From Streptomyces sp. B1I3 (GTDB taxonomy: Bacteria > Actinomycetota > Actinomycetes > Streptomycetales > Streptomycetaceae), in assembly GCF_030816615.1 (NCBI RefSeq), contig NZ_JAUSYD010000001.1:7400501-7464500 (forward strand): a stretch of DNA of 64,000 nt. The letters run 5' to 3'. The notes under the pieces are model-generated. The model saw nothing but the letters and a program-made list of their open reading frames with translations. It was not told the DNA's origin and ran no database searches. This document shows positions 52,903-61,756 of this stretch, in pieces. The position numbers were made by a program, and so were the translations under genes. Positions within the stretch are counted from its first letter, which is position 1, and every line of letters begins with the position of its first letter.

Positions 52903-53325
52903 ATGCTGTCGGCTCTGGCATTCGCCGGGGACGAGCCGGTGGCCGAGGCCCGGCATGCGGCCCGTGCCTTTTTGACCGAGGTGCAGGCCGTGCACGGAAT
53001 CCCGGTGTCGGACCGTTCGATGGGTATGGTGCAGCTGGTGGTCAGTGAGCTGGTGACCAACGCGCAGAAGTACGCGCCCGGCCCTTGTCTGCTGGATCTG
53101 GAGATCAGCGACGGCGCGGTGGAGATCAGCCTGTGGGACACCGATCCGACACTGCCGGTGGCCCAGGCCGCTGATCCGGGACGGGTCGGGCAGCACGGGC
53201 TGGAGATCGTGATCGGCGTGTGCCGCAGCTTCGAGATGCGCCGCGAGCCGGTGGGCAAGCGCATCAAAGCCGCCGTCGTGCTGGCCGACGACCCTGGCGG
53301 AAACCCGGCGGGCCGTCTGATATGA
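52903..53325 (+). CDS. ATP-binding (HATPase_c_2) regulatory protein, RsbW-like
   Basis: A 140-residue GHKL ATPase-fold protein from ATG 52903. The N-box is MVQLVVSELVTNAQKYAPGP and the G-box region is GQHGLEIVIGVCRSFEMRRE. In Streptomyces such proteins are anti-sigma-like kinases or the partner of DUF5753 XRE regulators in WhiJ-type loci. Here the next gene is exactly such a regulator. The usual third member (DUF397 protein) is not seen. Confidence 0.85.
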   Translation: MLSALAFAGDEPVAEARHAARAFLTEVQAVHGIPVSDRSMGMVQLVVSELVTNAQKYAPGPCLLDLEISDGAVEISLWDTDPTLPVAQAADPGRVGQHGLEIVIGVCRSFEMRREPVGKRIKAAVVLADDPGGNPAGRLI

Positions 53326-53514
53326 CCGCCTGCTCGGTGCCTGCTTTCGGTCTCTCCCCGTAGAACGCCCGGCGGTCCCGCGGTGAGGCGAATGACAAGG
53401 CCACAGTCCGTTTTGGCAGCCGCGAACACGACGGCATGGCGCAGGAACAACAGCCCATGTCCATGGCAGTCTGCGGATCAGCACGATGGCTTGAGGCCCG
53501 GAGGTACACCGCTC

Positions 53515-54383
53515 GTGGCCGCGAACAGCAACCCCACCGTCAGGAGACGCCGTCTGGGAGCCGAGCTGCGCCAGCTGCGCCTGGCCAGCGGGCTGAAGAG
53601 CACCGAAGTGGCCGAACGGCTCATGGTCTCCCAGCCCAAGATCAGTCACCTGGAGAACGGCCGCCGCACCATCAGCCCCCGCGATGTGCGCGACTTGTGC
53701 GCGATCTACGGAGTGACGGACCCGCAGGTCATCGACTCGCTCATGGGGATGGCCAAGGAATCCGGGCAACCGGGCTGGTGGCACGCCTACGGCGACATCC
53801 CGCACAGCGTCTACATCGCCCTGGAGACGGACGCCACCTCCCTCCACACCTACGAGTCCATGGTGATCCCCGCTCTGCTGCAGACCCCGCCTACGCCCAC
53901 GCCGTCATCGAGGAATCGATCCCCCTGCTCACTACCGAACAGGTCGGCATGCAACTGAAGGCGCGGCTGCGCCGTCAGCACCGGATCTACGACCCAGCCG
54001 GTCCGCTGCGCCTGTGGGCCGTCCTGGACGAATCGGCCCTGCGACGGGTTGTCGGCAGTGCCGACGTCATGCGTGAACAACTGGAGCACCTGAACGCACT
54101 CGGCACCGAACCGCACATCACGGTGCAGGTCCTCCCGCACACCGTGGGCGCCCACCCGGGCCTGCTGGGACAGTTCTCCATCCTGAAATCCGCCGAGAGC
54201 CCCGACACAGTGGTTCATCTGCAACAGTGCACCAGCGATCTCTACCTGGAGAAACCGTCCGACGTGCAGCACTACAGCGAGGTGCACGACCGCCTCCAGG
54301 CCCTGGCCCTCAGCCCCGACAGCAGCCACGACTTCATCACCGACGTCGCCAAGACGTACATCGACACGACGAGCCACCTCTGA
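53515..54383 (+). pseudogene. XRE/DUF5753 (WhiJ-like) regulator, one-base frameshift
   Basis: GTG 53515, with GGAGG ten bases upstream, starts VAANSNPTVRRRRLGAELRQ. The HTH is LRLASGLKSTEVAERLMVSQ and PKISHLENGRRTISPRDVRD. DUF5753 begins TYESMVIPALLQTP. At ~53885 the frame shifts and the rest (AYAHAVIEESIPLLTTEQVG, LRLWAVLDESALRRVVGSAD, HITVQVLPHTVGAHPGLLGQ, SDLYLEKPSDVQHYSEVHDR) is in the next frame. Restoring one base gives about 289 residues of a normal regulator. Confidence 0.85.
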
Positions 54384-54478
54384 GCGCGGTGTGCGAAATT
54401 CTGGGCTCCCCGCCGGTCACAGCATGCCGGGCGATCCCTGGAGTCGCGTCCCACGCCGGGGCGTCGTACACAGGGAGC

Positions 54479-54664
54479 ATGAGCGAGGAACAGACGTCGT
54501 GGCATCCGGGCGAGGTCGTACCGGAGAGCGGGATCTACGAGTGCGACTGCGGGGCCGGCCATCACTGGAGTACCGACGTGAAGGGGCACCGCTTCCCGCC
54601 CCTCCCGGCAGGCTGCCCGGGGGCCGCGTGGACGCTCCGGACGGACGCACACCCCGACTCCTGA
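54479..54664 (+). CDS. Small YjzC-like protein
   Basis: 61 residues from ATG 54479: WHPGEVVPESGIYECDCGAG, HHWSTDVKGHRFPPLPAGCP and a short end. The PGE-VPESGxYEC beginning and two Cys resemble the YjzC-like family, small zinc-ribbon-like proteins of unknown role. It is followed after 36 bp by the DNA ligase. Confidence 0.65.
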   Translation: MSEEQTSWHPGEVVPESGIYECDCGAGHHWSTDVKGHRFPPLPAGCPGAAWTLRTDAHPDS

Positions 54665-54700
54665 CACCAGGCACCTGACCCGTCCCGGAGGGAGCCTCGC

Positions 54701-55699
54701 GTGGTTCTGAGGCCGCCTGTGGAGCCGATGCTCGCGCAGGCCCGCGAGACCCTCCCACCCCTCGGCGCCGGCGGGATGGCGGTGCAGCCCAAGTTCGACG
54801 GCTTCCGGGCCCTGCTCTACACCCCTCTCCGCGAGGGTGACCCGGTGCTCTTGCAGACCCGGCGCGGCGCGCTGGTCCAGGACCGCTTCCCCGACCTGAC
54901 CGCCGCCGCACGCAGCCTCCCGAACGGGCTCGTCCTGGACGGCGAGCTCGCCGTCCTCGACCCTCACGGCCAGCTCAGCTTCACTGCCCTGCAACGCCGC
55001 GCGACCGCCGGCCGCAACGCTCCAGTTCTGGCGGCTGAGATGCCCGCGCACTTCATCGCGTTCGACGTCCTGCAAAGCGACGGCCAGGAGCTCCTGGCCG
55101 AGCCGTTCGCGCGCCGCCGCGAGGTCCTGGAGGCACTGTTCGCCGGTCACTGGCTGGGACCGCCGTGGACGCTGTGCCCCTCGACCACTGACCCCGTGAT
55201 TGCAGGGGAGTGGCTGTATGAGTGGACCGACGTCCCCGGCCTCGAAGGCGTCGTGGCCAAGAGCCTGACGGGCCGCTACCGGCCGGGCGTGCGCGGCTGG
55301 ACCAAGGTCCGCCGCAGGAACTCCACCGAAGCCCTCATCGGCGGTGTAACCGGCTCCCTACACCGCCCCCACGTTCTGCTCCTCGGTCGCCACGACACCA
55401 CCGGCCGCCTACGACTGGTGGGGAAGACCGCCCCGCTGAAACCCGGCCCGGCACGGGACCTCGCCGACCACCTCACCGCGGCCGACCCCGACCACCCATG
55501 GACCGGCGTCCGCTTCACCGCATCCTGGAACAGCCGCACCCCACTGGAACCGGTCCTTGTCGCCCCCGTCCTCGTCGCTGAGATCAGCGCCGACGTCTCA
55601 CAGGACCACGGAGTATGGCGCCACCCGCTGCGCTACGAACGACTTCGCCTGGACGCCTCCGAAGCCGATGTTCCGCAGTTCGGCGAGACGAGCCCCTGA
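54701..55699 (+). CDS. ATP-dependent DNA ligase (LigC/LigD-like ligase domain)
   Basis: 332 residues from GTG 54701, with GGAGGGAG upstream. The adenylation domain has motif I AVQPKFDGFRALLY with nucleophile Lys31, motif III-like HFIAFDVLQSDGQELL, motif IV LEGVVAKSLTGRY and motif V GWTKVRRRN. The OB-fold C-terminal domain follows (TEALIGGVTGSLHRPHVLLL, GVWRHPLRYERLRLDASEAD). It seals nicks using ATP. Stand-alone ligases of this type assist repair or end joining and are often on streptomycete plasmids or accessory islands. Appears intact. Confidence 0.92.
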   Translation: MVLRPPVEPMLAQARETLPPLGAGGMAVQPKFDGFRALLYTPLREGDPVLLQTRRGALVQDRFPDLTAAARSLPNGLVLDGELAVLDPHGQLSFTALQRRATAGRNAPVLAAEMPAHFIAFDVLQSDGQELLAEPFARRREVLEALFAGHWLGPPWTLCPSTTDPVIAGEWLYEWTDVPGLEGVVAKSLTGRYRPGVRGWTKVRRRNSTEALIGGVTGSLHRPHVLLLGRHDTTGRLRLVGKTAPLKPGPARDLADHLTAADPDHPWTGVRFTASWNSRTPLEPVLVAPVLVAEISADVSQDHGVWRHPLRYERLRLDASEADVPQFGETSP

Positions 55700-55791
55700 G
55701 TCCGCTAGTCTTGGCGCCCCGAGCAGTGCTCGGAGCGTGCGCAGGCACGCAGTGCAGGATCCTGGAGCCCAGTGGCCCGGGAGGTTCAAAA

Positions 55792-55937
55792 AAACCTCGA
55801 CACGGTCTAAACCATCGCGGCCAGGCCCCGGTCGCCCGCTCGGCTCGAAGAACAAGCAGTCCGCCACCCGCTACGACGTGGGCAAGACCGTCAGACGTCC
55901 GGGCACCCTGATCGAACGTGATCAAGCCCGGCCGTGA
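55792..55937 (+). pseudogene. Transposase C-terminal tail (PGRPxGSKN family)
   Basis: The frame gives KPSRPGPGRPLGSKNKQSAT and RYDVGKTVRRPGTLIERDQA, the end of the same NF041680-like transposase whose tail is at 22387. The upstream sequence is not that family, except possibly a few codons. Remnant. Confidence 0.6.
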
Positions 55938-55983
55938 GGCCATGATCTGGGTCTGTCGGTGGCGCCGGGCAGAATGCACTCCC

Positions 55984-56406
55984 GTGAGCCTCCACTACGA
56001 AGTTGTCTTCACGTGCTTCCTCCGGGACGACACGCCCGACACGGTCCTGGCAGCCCTGCGATGGCACCTCGGCCTGGCCCTCGAGCGTCCAGCAGAGCTC
56101 GACGCGGAGGAGCACTCGTATCCACTGCTCTCCCCGGATCCGGACAGTCGCCTGCCAGGAGGCGATTTCGTGTCCCTACGACGCCAGTCCCGAGGCTTCA
56201 CGCCCGGTGGTGAGCTCCACGCATGGGGACTGTTCAGCCGCAACCTCTGGCTCGACGACATGATGGGTGACCTCTACAGCGTCCTGGACCTGCTCGCACC
56301 CCACGTCGAAGAACCTGGCTATAGCGGGTACTTCCGGGAGGAGTTCGACACCGAGCCGACCGTCTTCACGTTCCGAGATGGCACCTTCGGGCCACTGAAA
56401 CTCTGA
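55984..56406 (+). CDS. Hypothetical protein
   Basis: A 140-residue protein from GTG 55984: SLHYEVVFTCFLRDDTP, VLAALRWHLGLALERPAELD, LPGGDFVSLRRQSRGFTPGG and LWLDDMMGDLYSVLDLLAPH, ending in a beta strand. A conserved streptomycete hypothetical with a cytoplasmic look. No domain name known to me. Confidence 0.6.
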   Translation: MSLHYEVVFTCFLRDDTPDTVLAALRWHLGLALERPAELDAEEHSYPLLSPDPDSRLPGGDFVSLRRQSRGFTPGGELHAWGLFSRNLWLDDMMGDLYSVLDLLAPHVEEPGYSGYFREEFDTEPTVFTFRDGTFGPLKL

Positions 56407-56452
56407 GTCCAGTTCAGTCTCTGAACGCCGAAAGGGTTAAAGAACAAGCTTA

Positions 56453-57309
56453 GAAGCCATCTCATTTGGACGACTCGGTATTCTGTGCGTCATGGTGGGG
56501 ATCGTTGAGCGGCTGGTGCCGGATGAGTTGTGGGAGTTGTTCCAGCGGGTGGTGCCTGAGGCGCCGTCGCGGCCTCAGGGCGGTGGTCGGCGTCGGCACG
56601 GCGACCGGGAAGTGCTGGCGGCGATCGTCTTCGTGGCCACGTCGGGTTGTACCTGGCAGCAGCTGCCTTCAGCGTCGTTCGGCCCGTCCGGAGCGACCGC
56701 CCACCGGCGGTTCTCGGAGTGGTCGAAGGCCAGGGTGTGGGCCAAGCTCCACCGCCTGGTCCTCGACGAACTCGGTGCCCGCGGAGAGCTGGACTGGTCG
56801 CGGTGCGCGATCGACTCGGTGAACATGCGGGCCCTGAAAAGGGGGACCTGACAGGTCCGAATCCTGTCGACCGAGGCAAGTACGGCTCGAAGATCCACCT
56901 GATCACAGAAAGGTCAGGTCTGCCCATATCCGTCGGCATTTCCGGGGCGAACCTGCACGACAGCCAGGCCCTGATCCCGCTCGTGAAGGGCATCCCGCCC
57001 ATCCGCTCGCGCCGCGGCCGGCGACGGCGCAAGCCCGGCAAACTCCACGCCGACAAGGGCTACGACTACCCCCACCTGCGGCGATGGTTACGCGAACGCG
57101 GCATCGCCCACCGCATCGCCCGCAAGGGAGTCGAGTCCTCGCAACGGCTGGGCCGCCACCGCTGGACCGTGGAACGCACCATGGCCTGGCTCGCCGGCTG
57201 CCGCCGCCTCCACCGACGCTACGAACGCAAAGCCGACCACTTCCTCGCCTTCACCAGCATCGCCTGCACCCTCATCTGCTACCGAAGGCTCACCAAATGA
57301 GATGACTTC
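56453..57309 (+). mobile_element. IS5-type insertion sequence, copy B (intact)
   Basis: Left GAAGCCATCTCATTTGG and right (inverted) GAAGTCATCTCATTTGG form 17-bp repeats with one mismatch at 56453 and 57309. The body is nearly identical to copy A at 10770 without its 11-bp deletion. It cuts a PIN-type gene on its right. Confidence 0.88.
56492..57300 (+). CDS. IS5-type transposase, copy B (two frames joined by -1 slip)
   Basis: Frame 1 (56492-56851) carries MVGIVERLVPDELWELFQRV and the first Asp (SRCAIDSVNMRAL). Frame 2 continues GPNPVDRGKYGSKIHLITER, KLHADKGYDYPHLRRWLRER (second Asp), GRHRWTVERTMAWLAGCRRL (Glu) and KADHFLAFTSIACTLICYRR. The join is at aaaaggggg (56835-56843), identical in copy A, which points to programmed frameshifting. 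About 269 residues when fused. Probably active. Confidence 0.82.
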
Positions 57310-57446
57310 GAAGTCGGGATCGTGCTCGCGTGTCAGGTCGCACACCGCGACCAGCATGTCGTTTGATTGACGAAGGCGGTGACTTGCGGATTGGCGCTCA
57401 CGGCCTTCGATAGGCCCTCACTGTCGAGCAGGAGGATGCCTTGGTT
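57310..57446 (-). pseudogene. PIN-domain (VapC-like toxin) remnant
   Basis: The minus strand reads NQGILLLDSEGLSKAVSANP, QVTAFV (PIN start with the first catalytic Asp in LLDSEGLSK). After an internal deletion and frame change it gives MLVAVCDLTREHDPDFEVI, resembling the domain end, before being cut by IS5 copy B. No antitoxin was found. Confidence 0.5.
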
Positions 57447-57579
57447 CAACCAGCCCCGCGGTGGCATTCGGCTGAAGATCGGCTATTCGGGTTTGGGAAT
57501 CGACTGATGAACGGTAAAACCACCATGCGTTTCATCGGTTCAGCGTTCCCACTCGACGACTCTATTGAGGAGAATAGAA

Positions 57580-57807
57580 ATGGCCCGCTCTCTGTCTGAA
57601 ATTCTTTCCGGTATCGACACCGACAAGGTCAGCATTGATCAGGATGGTCACATTGCAAGTGATGATCCGGATATCGAAGCCCGGCTGGTCGAACTCAGGG
57701 AAGCTCTCGACGTAAACAGTCTCGCGACTATGGACGACAATAACGGAAGTATGTGTAAATGCACCACCCGTCCCACGCCGATTCAGTCGGGATGTGCGCA
57801 GAAGTGA
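57580..57807 (+). CDS. Putative RiPP precursor peptide (75 aa, Cys-rich tail)
   Basis: ATG 57580 follows GAGGAGA at a good distance. The first ~55 residues are an acidic helical leader (MARSLSEILSGIDTDKVSID, then ASDDPDIEARLVELREALDV and MDDNNG). The last ~18 are a distinct basic, Cys-containing core: SMCKCTTRPTPIQSGCAQK with Cys59, Cys61 and Cys72. Leader/core architecture, small size, and overlap with a radical SAM gene are the hallmarks of a ribosomally made, modified peptide. A thioether (sactipeptide-like) product is a reasonable guess but not shown. Composition is AT-richer than the surroundings. Confidence 0.7.
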   Translation: MARSLSEILSGIDTDKVSIDQDGHIASDDPDIEARLVELREALDVNSLATMDDNNGSMCKCTTRPTPIQSGCAQK

Positions 57808-58877
57808 CCAATGGTGCCGTAATCCCTCGCGTAGCAGATGATCAGATCGTTACTGCCTTCAGTAACGAGATCCTGCATCTCATCATCCTCCCCACCGAGC
57901 AGTGCAATTTTCGTTGTGTCTACTGCTACGAGGACTTCAGCGTCGGAACCATGAAGGCCCCCGTGATTGCGGGAGTGAAACGGCTGTTGGCACGCCGCAT
58001 CCCGACCCTGAGGCAGCTGCACATCGGATGGTTCGGAGGTGAACCGCTCATTGCACTCAATGTGATTGAGGATATCTCCAAGTCGGTGAAGTCGCTCACA
58101 TGTGAACGGTCTGAACTAACGTACACGAGTGAGGTCACGACCAACGCCTACAGGCTTGACTTGGCGACTGCGGAGCGCTTGAGCGAGATGAATGTTCGGC
58201 ATTACCAAATTACGCTGGATGGGCCTCCAGAATTTCACGATCAGACGCGCATCCAGAGAAATGGGCAAGGTTCGTTCGAGCGAGTATGGGGCAATCTGCT
58301 CGCACTCAGGTCAAGTTCTCTCGACCTGAGTATCTCCCTGCGGGTGCACGTCACGCCGGCCAATCTCATTGCGATGCCAGAGTTCCTGCTCCGGATCCGT
58401 AAGGCATTTTTGGATGACCCGAGATTCGTAGTCCTTATCAAGGCTGTGGGTCACTGGGGAGGGCCAAACGACGACAAGTTCGACGTCCTTGATGCTACTA
58501 AGGGTGCCGACGAGATCAAGGCGCTCGAGGAGCTTGTATCTCGGGAGGCCGGAACGCAATCCGTGTATCACCCGGGAAACGTTTGTTATGCTTCTCGCCC
58601 CAACTCGCTGCTAATTAGAGCTTCGGGGGATGTCGGCAAATGCACAGTAGCATTGTCCGACCCCGCAAACAGTATCGGTCGTCTGCTCGAGGACGGGAAT
58701 CTGGAGCTACGGAGCGATAGCCTCAAGCCGTGGCTCCGGGGCTGGAATAGTGCCGACGCCGACGTTCTCGAGTGCCCACTCGTAGGCCTGCCGAGATCTT
58801 CGGGAGAACCAGTGCTTATGCAAATCGGAGCTGGGCCTGGCGCCCCGAAGGGCGGCCATGGTGAAGCCAGCGAATGA
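57792..58877 (+). CDS. Radical SAM/SPASM-like peptide-modifying enzyme
   Basis: About 361 residues. ATG 57792 or GTG 57804 (a GTGA overlap with the precursor stop) are the likely starts. The cluster motif is CNFRCVYCYED (Cys38, 42 and 45 counted from 57792), preceded by LILPTEQ, with WFGGEPL as the SAM-binding GGE motif and HYQITLDGPPEFHDQTR later in the barrel. The C-terminal part has Cys spaced as in twitch/SPASM domains (GNVCYASR, DVGKCTVAL, DVLECPLVG) for auxiliary clusters. Peptide-modifying enzymes of this kind form thioether or C-C links in RiPPs. The gene overlaps both neighbours, so it sits in a tight operon. Confidence 0.85.
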   Translation: MCAEVTNGAVIPRVADDQIVTAFSNEILHLIILPTEQCNFRCVYCYEDFSVGTMKAPVIAGVKRLLARRIPTLRQLHIGWFGGEPLIALNVIEDISKSVKSLTCERSELTYTSEVTTNAYRLDLATAERLSEMNVRHYQITLDGPPEFHDQTRIQRNGQGSFERVWGNLLALRSSSLDLSISLRVHVTPANLIAMPEFLLRIRKAFLDDPRFVVLIKAVGHWGGPNDDKFDVLDATKGADEIKALEELVSREAGTQSVYHPGNVCYASRPNSLLIRASGDVGKCTVALSDPANSIGRLLEDGNLELRSDSLKPWLRGWNSADADVLECPLVGLPRSSGEPVLMQIGAGPGAPKGGHGEASE

Positions 58878-60051
58878 TTTTGCGTATCACTATCCACGCA
58901 TCCAACGCTTCCCCTTGACTTACTGGTCCGAAGGCCTGATCGATTTCTTGCAGAGAAGAACCACTTCGGATTTCGATGAACAGGCAAAGACCCTGTCATC
59001 CCTGAGTAATGCCGCGTTGGTATTCGCCTATCTTGGCCAGCTGGATAAAGCAAAGGAAATCTGCGAGGCGCAGCTTTACTGGCTCGCGAATAACGCTAGC
59101 GGCTCCGGGGAGTCGTCCCTTTTAAACCGACTGGCTTTGGACCCCTGGGTGAACATGGGGCGATTGCTGGGATACCAAGGAGAAACAAAGAAGGCTTTGA
59201 CCCATTTTGCTAATGTACACTCCCTCGCCTCACGCGGCGAGGTTTCTTTTGGGCCGTGTCAAATTACCTCACAGGCTTGGAAAGAAATCGTTGACAGACA
59301 CCCGCACATGAAGGGAGTGCCTCAGGCTGTCTATGTGATCGATTCCCTGAAGGCGCTCCTTCAGGCAGGTGACCATCAAGGTGCACTGAACTTCATTGAT
59401 TCGTTGAGCTGTATCGAGCATGCAGGCATCCGCTCTCTGGTGAACGAGAGGAGGTTGATCCGCACGCCGCGTCAGGGGTTGCATTACCTAGTGAACGAGG
59501 GGATGCTAATTGCTAAATCTCGCCTGGGTCGGCACGAAGAGGTAATCGCAAACACTGACGATCGGTTGAGCGGCGCCGACATTTATTACGAGGCGGTCCT
59601 CATGCTTTATAATATCGAAAGCCGTCATGTGGCAGGTGTGCCGAGCGCTGCTGGGCGCATCCAGAAATTGTCCATTCTTCTGGCGTGCGGCGCTTTCGAC
59701 TCCGTTCCCCCGACGACGCTGCTCCGATTTGTCGAGAAGCTCGGTGATCTGCTTGAGCGGACCGAGAAGGGGAGGCTTGCGCTTGGCGTTTACACAAAAG
59801 GCCTCGCACTGGCCCGGCAACTTAATGACCAACTTGCTGAGTGGACCTTCCTCAAGTCTCTGATGCGGCTCGATGTCTCATCCGAAGGGCAACGGCGTGA
59901 ATGGAAATCGGCACATCGTCAACTCAGTGCCGTGTGCGAATACAGCGCTGTGCGCCGGGTAGAGGAAACGGCCAACCTTTCAAGCATGCCGGGAAACGTG
60001 CACGAAAAGCTACTGGGCGTTGTCCGGCATGTCACCGGTACCAATTACTGA
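58858..60051 (+). CDS. Helical-repeat (TPR-like) protein of the RiPP cassette
   Basis: 397 residues from ATG 58858, overlapping the radical SAM gene by 20 bp. All-helical with repeat character: TLSSLSNAALVFAYLGQLDK and AKEICEAQLYWLA, WVNMGRLLGYQGETKKALTH, VIDSLKALLQAGDHQGALNF and EKGRLALGVYTKGLALARQL are TPR-like pairs. No signal or membrane segment. I do not recognise a named family. Tight coupling suggests a scaffold, regulator or leader-binding partner of the enzyme. No protease or exporter follows; a transposase starts about 110 bp downstream. Confidence 0.7.
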   Translation: MVKPANDFAYHYPRIQRFPLTYWSEGLIDFLQRRTTSDFDEQAKTLSSLSNAALVFAYLGQLDKAKEICEAQLYWLANNASGSGESSLLNRLALDPWVNMGRLLGYQGETKKALTHFANVHSLASRGEVSFGPCQITSQAWKEIVDRHPHMKGVPQAVYVIDSLKALLQAGDHQGALNFIDSLSCIEHAGIRSLVNERRLIRTPRQGLHYLVNEGMLIAKSRLGRHEEVIANTDDRLSGADIYYEAVLMLYNIESRHVAGVPSAAGRIQKLSILLACGAFDSVPPTTLLRFVEKLGDLLERTEKGRLALGVYTKGLALARQLNDQLAEWTFLKSLMRLDVSSEGQRREWKSAHRQLSAVCEYSAVRRVEETANLSSMPGNVHEKLLGVVRHVTGTNY

Positions 60052-60162
60052 GCTCTTCGAGTTGCCACCGATCGGGTGATGGGCCGCGAAGCGCAACGAA
60101 CGAGGCCCCCAGGCTGTTGATCGAGGTGTCTGACGTCTCAATCACGTTGCTCGGAGGCCCCA

Positions 60163-60911
60163 TTGGTCATCCATCCTGCCGCACTCGACCTGCCGCATGC
60201 GCTCGTGGAGTGGGTCACCATGGTGATCGTCACCCGTGAGGGCGACCGACGCTGCAAGCTCCGTCCGTCCCAACGCGCGATCGTGGCCCTGGTGTACCTT
60301 CGCGAACACACCACTCTGGCGAAGATCGCCGCCGGGTTCGGGATCAGCGAGTCCACCGCCCACGCCTACACCAGCGCCGTCATCCACCTGCTCGCCGACC
60401 GTGCACCGGGTCTGCTGAAGACGCTGCGCGAGCACGATCCCGACTTCGTCCTGCTCGACGGGATCCTCGCCGAGTGCGACCGGATCGGCGACGGCCGGGC
60501 CGACTACTCCCACAAACACCGGCGACATGGCGTGAACGTGCGGGTCGTCACCGACCCCGGCGGCCGGCTGCTGTGGCTCTCGCCCGCCCTGCCGGGCCGC
60601 ACTCACGACCTGACCGCCGCCCGCACCCACCGGATCATCCGGATCTGCGAACGCCAGGGCGTTCCCATCGTGGCCGATCTCGCCTACCAGGGCGCCGGCC
60701 CGTGGCTGACCACCGGCATCAAACGCAGGCCCCTGCAGGAACTCACCCCCACCGAGAGGCCCCTCAACCAGGCACTGGCCGCAGCGAGGGCACCCGTCGA
60801 ACGCGGGTTGCGAGGCTGAAGTCCTGGCGAATCTTCCGCAGGTCCCGATGCAGCCCCAACCGCATGACGTCAATCGCCAAGGCCATCCTCACTCTGGAGC
60901 GGCAACGCTGA
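60163..60911 (+). pseudogene. IS5-type (DDE_Tnp_4) transposase, one-base frameshift near the end
   Basis: TTG 60163, with GGAGG upstream, starts [20 protein letters not shown]. The HTH is [20 protein letters not shown] and [20 protein letters not shown]. The catalytic parts are [20 protein letters not shown] (Asp) and [20 protein letters not shown] (Asp). After PVERG the frame stops, but the next frame gives [20 protein letters not shown] and AKAILTLERQR. One extra G in the GGG run at ~60803 would restore it. Confidence 0.82.
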
Positions 60912-61756
60912 AGAGGCTCACTGATCAGAAAACTTCTCGTGGCGGATGGGCCTGGTGCTGGCCTGGTTGACAAGCCCGTGCGGCTGAAGGACCTGGTCTC
61001 GTCCGTGGTGAGAAGCGCACGCTGGGCGAGAAGGATGTGCACAAACTCGCTCGGCCTGCTGGTGGAGCACGCGCCGCCGACGACCAGTGGGCGGATGTCA
61101 TCCGTATGGCGGTGGCACAGGGCCGGCCGCGTGAGCGGGCCGAGTTACTCAATCTACTGACGGCCTCCTCTGACAAGCGTGTCCATCTGCTGGCCATGGC
61201 GTGCCTGGAACACGCCACAGAACTCGATCCGGTCGTGCGGCGCAGGGTCCAGGAGGCGGCGGCGACGCTGCTGCCTCCCCGCGGGGATGCCGAGGTCAAG
61301 GAACTGGCACAGATCGGGCCGCTGATCCTGGAATTGCTACCAGGCCCGCAGGCACTGTCCGACGACGAAGCCGAGGCGGTGACGGCGACGGCGGCGCTGG
61401 TCGGCACAGACGCGGCGGTGCCGGTGCTGGCGCGATACCGGAACCATTCCGCGCCGGGGGTCCGGATCAATCTGATGCGGGTGTGGAATCTCTTCGATGC
61501 AGAGGTGTACGCCGACGAGGTAATGGCCCACGTCGACACTCATGACCTGTTCTTCTTCGCCACCTCGCCCTCACAGGTGCGCGCCCTGCCACGCCTCGGC
61601 AGTCGGACACGAATCGGCGTTACTGGCGACCACGTTCCTGCAGACATCCTGAGAGCACTGCCCCAGCGGGTGGAATACCTCGGCTTCTACGAAAACACTC
61701 TACTGACCGACCTGCGGCCATTCGCCTCTCTACCCTCAGTCCGGAACATGAATCTA

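Noticed and set aside
52903-54383. Toxin-antitoxin pair
   Set aside because: The two genes are an RsbW-like ATPase and a WhiJ-like XRE/DUF5753 regulator, a known developmental-type pairing in Streptomyces, not a toxin module.
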